Positions 52,369-54,477 of a DNA stretch of 54,477 nucleotides are shown piece after piece (the stretch's first letter is position 1; each line of letters starts with the position of its first letter). The stretch spans positions 1 through 54,477 of the forward strand of contig JAJTDK010000036.1 in NCBI GenBank assembly GCA_021300495.1. Direction: 5' to 3'. The stretch comes from Limnohabitans sp. GTDB lineage: Bacteria > Pseudomonadota > Gammaproteobacteria > Burkholderiales > Burkholderiaceae_C. The translations under genes and the position numbers were made by a program. The notes beneath the pieces were generated by a model. That model worked only from the letters and a program-made list of their open reading frames with translations. It was not told the DNA's origin and ran no database searches.

Positions 52369-54477
52369 TTGTTGTCTGCTTCAGTTTCTAGTTCTGTCTC
52401 GCCACTCAAACTGTCTGGTCTAGAGCCCGTCTCTATTGGTACCGACTCTTTGTTTGTGAACATTGGTGAGCGCACCAATGTCACAGGCTCTAAAGCATTT
52501 GCCCGCATGATTTTGAATGGCGAGTACGAGCAAGCTTTGGCAGTGGCCCGGCAGCAAGTTGAAAACGGCGCGCAGATTATTGACATCAACATGGACGAAG
52601 CCATGTTGGACAGCCAAGCGGCCATGGTTCGATTCTTGAACCTGATTGCGTCTGAGCCCGACATTTCCCGCGTGCCCATCATGATCGACTCTTCCAAATG
52701 GAGTGTCATTGAAGCGGGTTTGCGTTGCATTCAAGGCAAGGGCATTGTCAATTCCATCAGCATGAAAGAGGGCGTGGAAGGCTTTAAGCAACAAGCGCAA
52801 CTGATTAAGCGATATGGTGCGGCGGCGGTGATCATGGCTTTTGATGAAAAAGGACAGGCAGACACCTACCAACGCAAAATTGAAATTTGCGAACGCGCTT
52901 ACCGCGTCTTGGTGGACGAGGTGGACTTCCCACCCGAAGACATCATCTTTGACCCCAACATTTTTGCCATTGCCACGGGCATTGAAGAACACGACAACTA
53001 CGCCGTCGATTTCATTGAAGCCACGCGTTGGATCAAACAAAACTTGCCCGGCGCCAAAGTGTCGGGCGGTGTGTCCAATGTGTCTTTTAGCTTTCGCGGC
53101 AACGACCCCGTGCGCGAAGCCATTCACACGGTGTTTTTGTACCATGCCATTCAAGCCGGCATGGACATGGGCATTGTGAATGCCGGCATGATGGGCGTCT
53201 ATGACGAGCTCGAACCCGACTTGCGTGAGCGCGTTGAAGATGTGGTGTTGAACCGCCGCCCCGATGCAGGCGAGCGTTTGGTGGAGGTAGCAGAAAACGC
53301 CAAAGGCGCTGCCAAAGACGATTCACAAAAGCTGGCTTGGCGCGGCACGCCCGAAGCGCCGGTGACCGTGTCTGCTCGGTTGTCCCATGCCTTGGTGCAT
53401 GGCATCACCGACTTCATTACCGAAGACACCGAAGAGGCGTATCAAGAAATTTTGGCCAAGAACGGAAGGCCATTGCATGTGATTGAAGGCCCGCTCATGG
53501 ATGGCATGAACGTGGTGGGTGATTTGTTTGGCCAAGGCAAGATGTTCTTGCCGCAAGTGGTCAAGTCTGCGCGCGTCATGAAGCAAGCCGTGGCGCACTT
53601 GGTGCCTTACATTGAAGAAGAAAAGCGTCAGCAAGAAGCTGCCGGCCAGGATGTGAAATCCAAAGGCAAGATTGTGATTGCCACCGTCAAAGGCGACGTG
53701 CACGACATTGGCAAAAACATTGTGACAGTGGTGCTTCAGTGCAACAACTTTGACGTGGTCAACATGGGCGTGATGGTGCCTTGTCACGAAATTTTGGCCA
53801 AGGCCAAAGAAGAAAATGCCGACATCATTGGCTTGTCGGGCCTCATCACCCCCAGCTTGGAAGAGATGCAGTACGTGGCCAGCGAAATGCAAAAGGATGC
53901 GCATTTCCGTTTGCGCAAAATGCCTTTGCTGATTGGTGGCGCTACCACCAGCCGTGTGCACACTGCTGTCAAAATTGCACCGCACTACGAAGGCCCTGTA
54001 GTCTATGTGCCCGATGCATCGCGCAGTGTGAGTGTGGCGCAAGGTTTGTTGTCAGACCACGCCGCTACTTACGTTGACGAGCTCAATGCCGATTACGCCA
54101 AAGTGCGCGAGATGCATGCCAATAAAAAACAAACACCTATGTGGCCACTGGCCAAAGCACGTGGCAACAAAACGGCGCTTGACTGGACTGCCTTCAAATC
54201 GCCCACACCTAAATTCATTGGCCGCCGTGTTTTCAAGAATTTCGATTTGGCCGAATTGGCACGCTACATTGACTGGGGCCCTTTCTTTCAAACTTGGGAT
54301 TTGGCCGGCCCTTACCCCGCCATCTTGAAAGACGAAGTGGTAGGCGTTGAAGCGCAAAAAGTTTTCAATGATGCTCAGAAGATGTTACAAAAAATCATTG
54401 AAGGCAGATGGATCACCGCGCATGGTGTGATGGGCTTGTACCCCGCCAACAGCGTGAATCACGATGACATTGACTTG
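52369..54477 (+). CDS. metH: Methionine synthase part 2: folate, cobalamin and part of the activation module (3' end outside window)
   Basis: 703 residues are present and the frame runs off the window. No ATG is available. A TTG at 52369 or 52372 follows a stop and has AAGGGG at a good distance, so a TTG start is likely. Pterin-binding module: [46 protein letters not shown]. Cobalamin module: the cap helices and DVHDIGKN with the axial histidine (about residue 450). The N-terminal part of the activation region follows near the edge. It completes the enzyme begun at 47313. Confidence 0.93.
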   Translation, partial: MLSASVSSSVSPLKLSGLEPVSIGTDSLFVNIGERTNVTGSKAFARMILNGEYEQALAVARQQVENGAQIIDINMDEAMLDSQAAMVRFLNLIASEPDISRVPIMIDSSKWSVIEAGLRCIQGKGIVNSISMKEGVEGFKQQAQLIKRYGAAAVIMAFDEKGQADTYQRKIEICERAYRVLVDEVDFPPEDIIFDPNIFAIATGIEEHDNYAVDFIEATRWIKQNLPGAKVSGGVSNVSFSFRGNDPVREAIHTVFLYHAIQAGMDMGIVNAGMMGVYDELEPDLRERVEDVVLNRRPDAGERLVEVAENAKGAAKDDSQKLAWRGTPEAPVTVSARLSHALVHGITDFITEDTEEAYQEILAKNGRPLHVIEGPLMDGMNVVGDLFGQGKMFLPQVVKSARVMKQAVAHLVPYIEEEKRQQEAAGQDVKSKGKIVIATVKGDVHDIGKNIVTVVLQCNNFDVVNMGVMVPCHEILAKAKEENADIIGLSGLITPSLEEMQYVASEMQKDAHFRLRKMPLLIGGATTSRVHTAVKIAPHYEGPVVYVPDASRSVSVAQGLLSDHAATYVDELNADYAKVREMHANKKQTPMWPLAKARGNKTALDWTAFKSPTPKFIGRRVFKNFDLAELARYIDWGPFFQTWDLAGPYPAILKDEVVGVEAQKVFNDAQKMLQKIIEGRWITAHGVMGLYPANSVNHDDIDL

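Noticed and set aside
47313-54477. Split metH as another broken gene
   Set aside because: Each half is a complete module with its own start, and the split form is known in Burkholderiales; part 2 has its own riboswitch and ribosome site.
1-54477. CRISPR arrays, tRNA or rRNA genes, insertion sequences
   Set aside because: I looked in all intergenic stretches and saw no repeat-spacer pattern, cloverleaf-like sequence, transposase or terminal repeats.

Overview
The window reads as a chromosomal segment of a betaproteobacterium, most likely a Burkholderiales member of the Comamonadaceae type (Limnohabitans/Rhodoferax-like). The clues are a fused indolepyruvate ferredoxin oxidoreductase, methionine synthase split into two genes with an SAH riboswitch before the second part, the mnmG-rsmG-lysE-parA-hydrolase-parB order, and the general gene style. 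This placement is by inspection only. I saw no rRNA, tRNA, CRISPR array, insertion sequence or prophage.

Layout. (1) 1-8572: the 5' end of purB, a glutathione S-transferase, then a tightly packed minus-strand operon of nine genes. It starts with a secreted glutathione peroxidase and continues with an FAD oxidoreductase, DUF1365, a cyclopropane-fatty-acid-synthase-like methyltransferase, a chalcone-isomerase-like protein, an MFS carrier, a DUF3833 lipoprotein, an SDR and an NTF2-like protein. It looks like a membrane-lipid modification and oxidative-defence operon, with a sigma70-like promoter overlapped by an 11-bp inverted repeat. (2) 8569-22867: glnE, a YhdP/AsmA-like giant, a two-component system, a 48-residue membrane protein, mltA and the fused ketoacid:ferredoxin oxidoreductase. 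(3) 22861-23110: an AT-rich intergenic region with DnaA boxes next to a TAG-repeat (DnaA-trio) element. This is the best candidate for the chromosomal origin. (4) 23166-32614: pirin, two damaged genes (old yellow enzyme and MFS), an aldolase-type gene, then mnmG, rsmG, lysE, parA, a hydrolase and parB, with three parS sites inside mnmG and rsmG. (5) 32615-47200: metabolic and regulatory genes (FAD-linked oxidase, cobalamin adenosyltransferase, acetoacetyl-CoA synthetase, dapD, PhoD-like phosphatase, TetR, LysR, pckG, recQ). (6) 47313-54477: metH part 1, a cyanate uptake and degradation operon with a sigma54 promoter and NtrC-like sites, then an SAH riboswitch and metH part 2, which runs off the window.

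Two themes stand out. First, DnaA boxes, the DnaA-trio, parABS, mnmG-rsmG and a G/C skew change seen in hand-sampled lines all point to the replication origin lying inside the window near 23 kb, with no dnaA beside it. Second, five otherwise well-conserved genes between 24 and 47 kb (old yellow enzyme, YbfB-type MFS, mnmG, pckG, recQ) each lack an internal block of roughly 26-75 codons and change frame exactly there. This is either an assembly artefact or an unusual burst of deletions, and it must be settled before metabolic conclusions are drawn.
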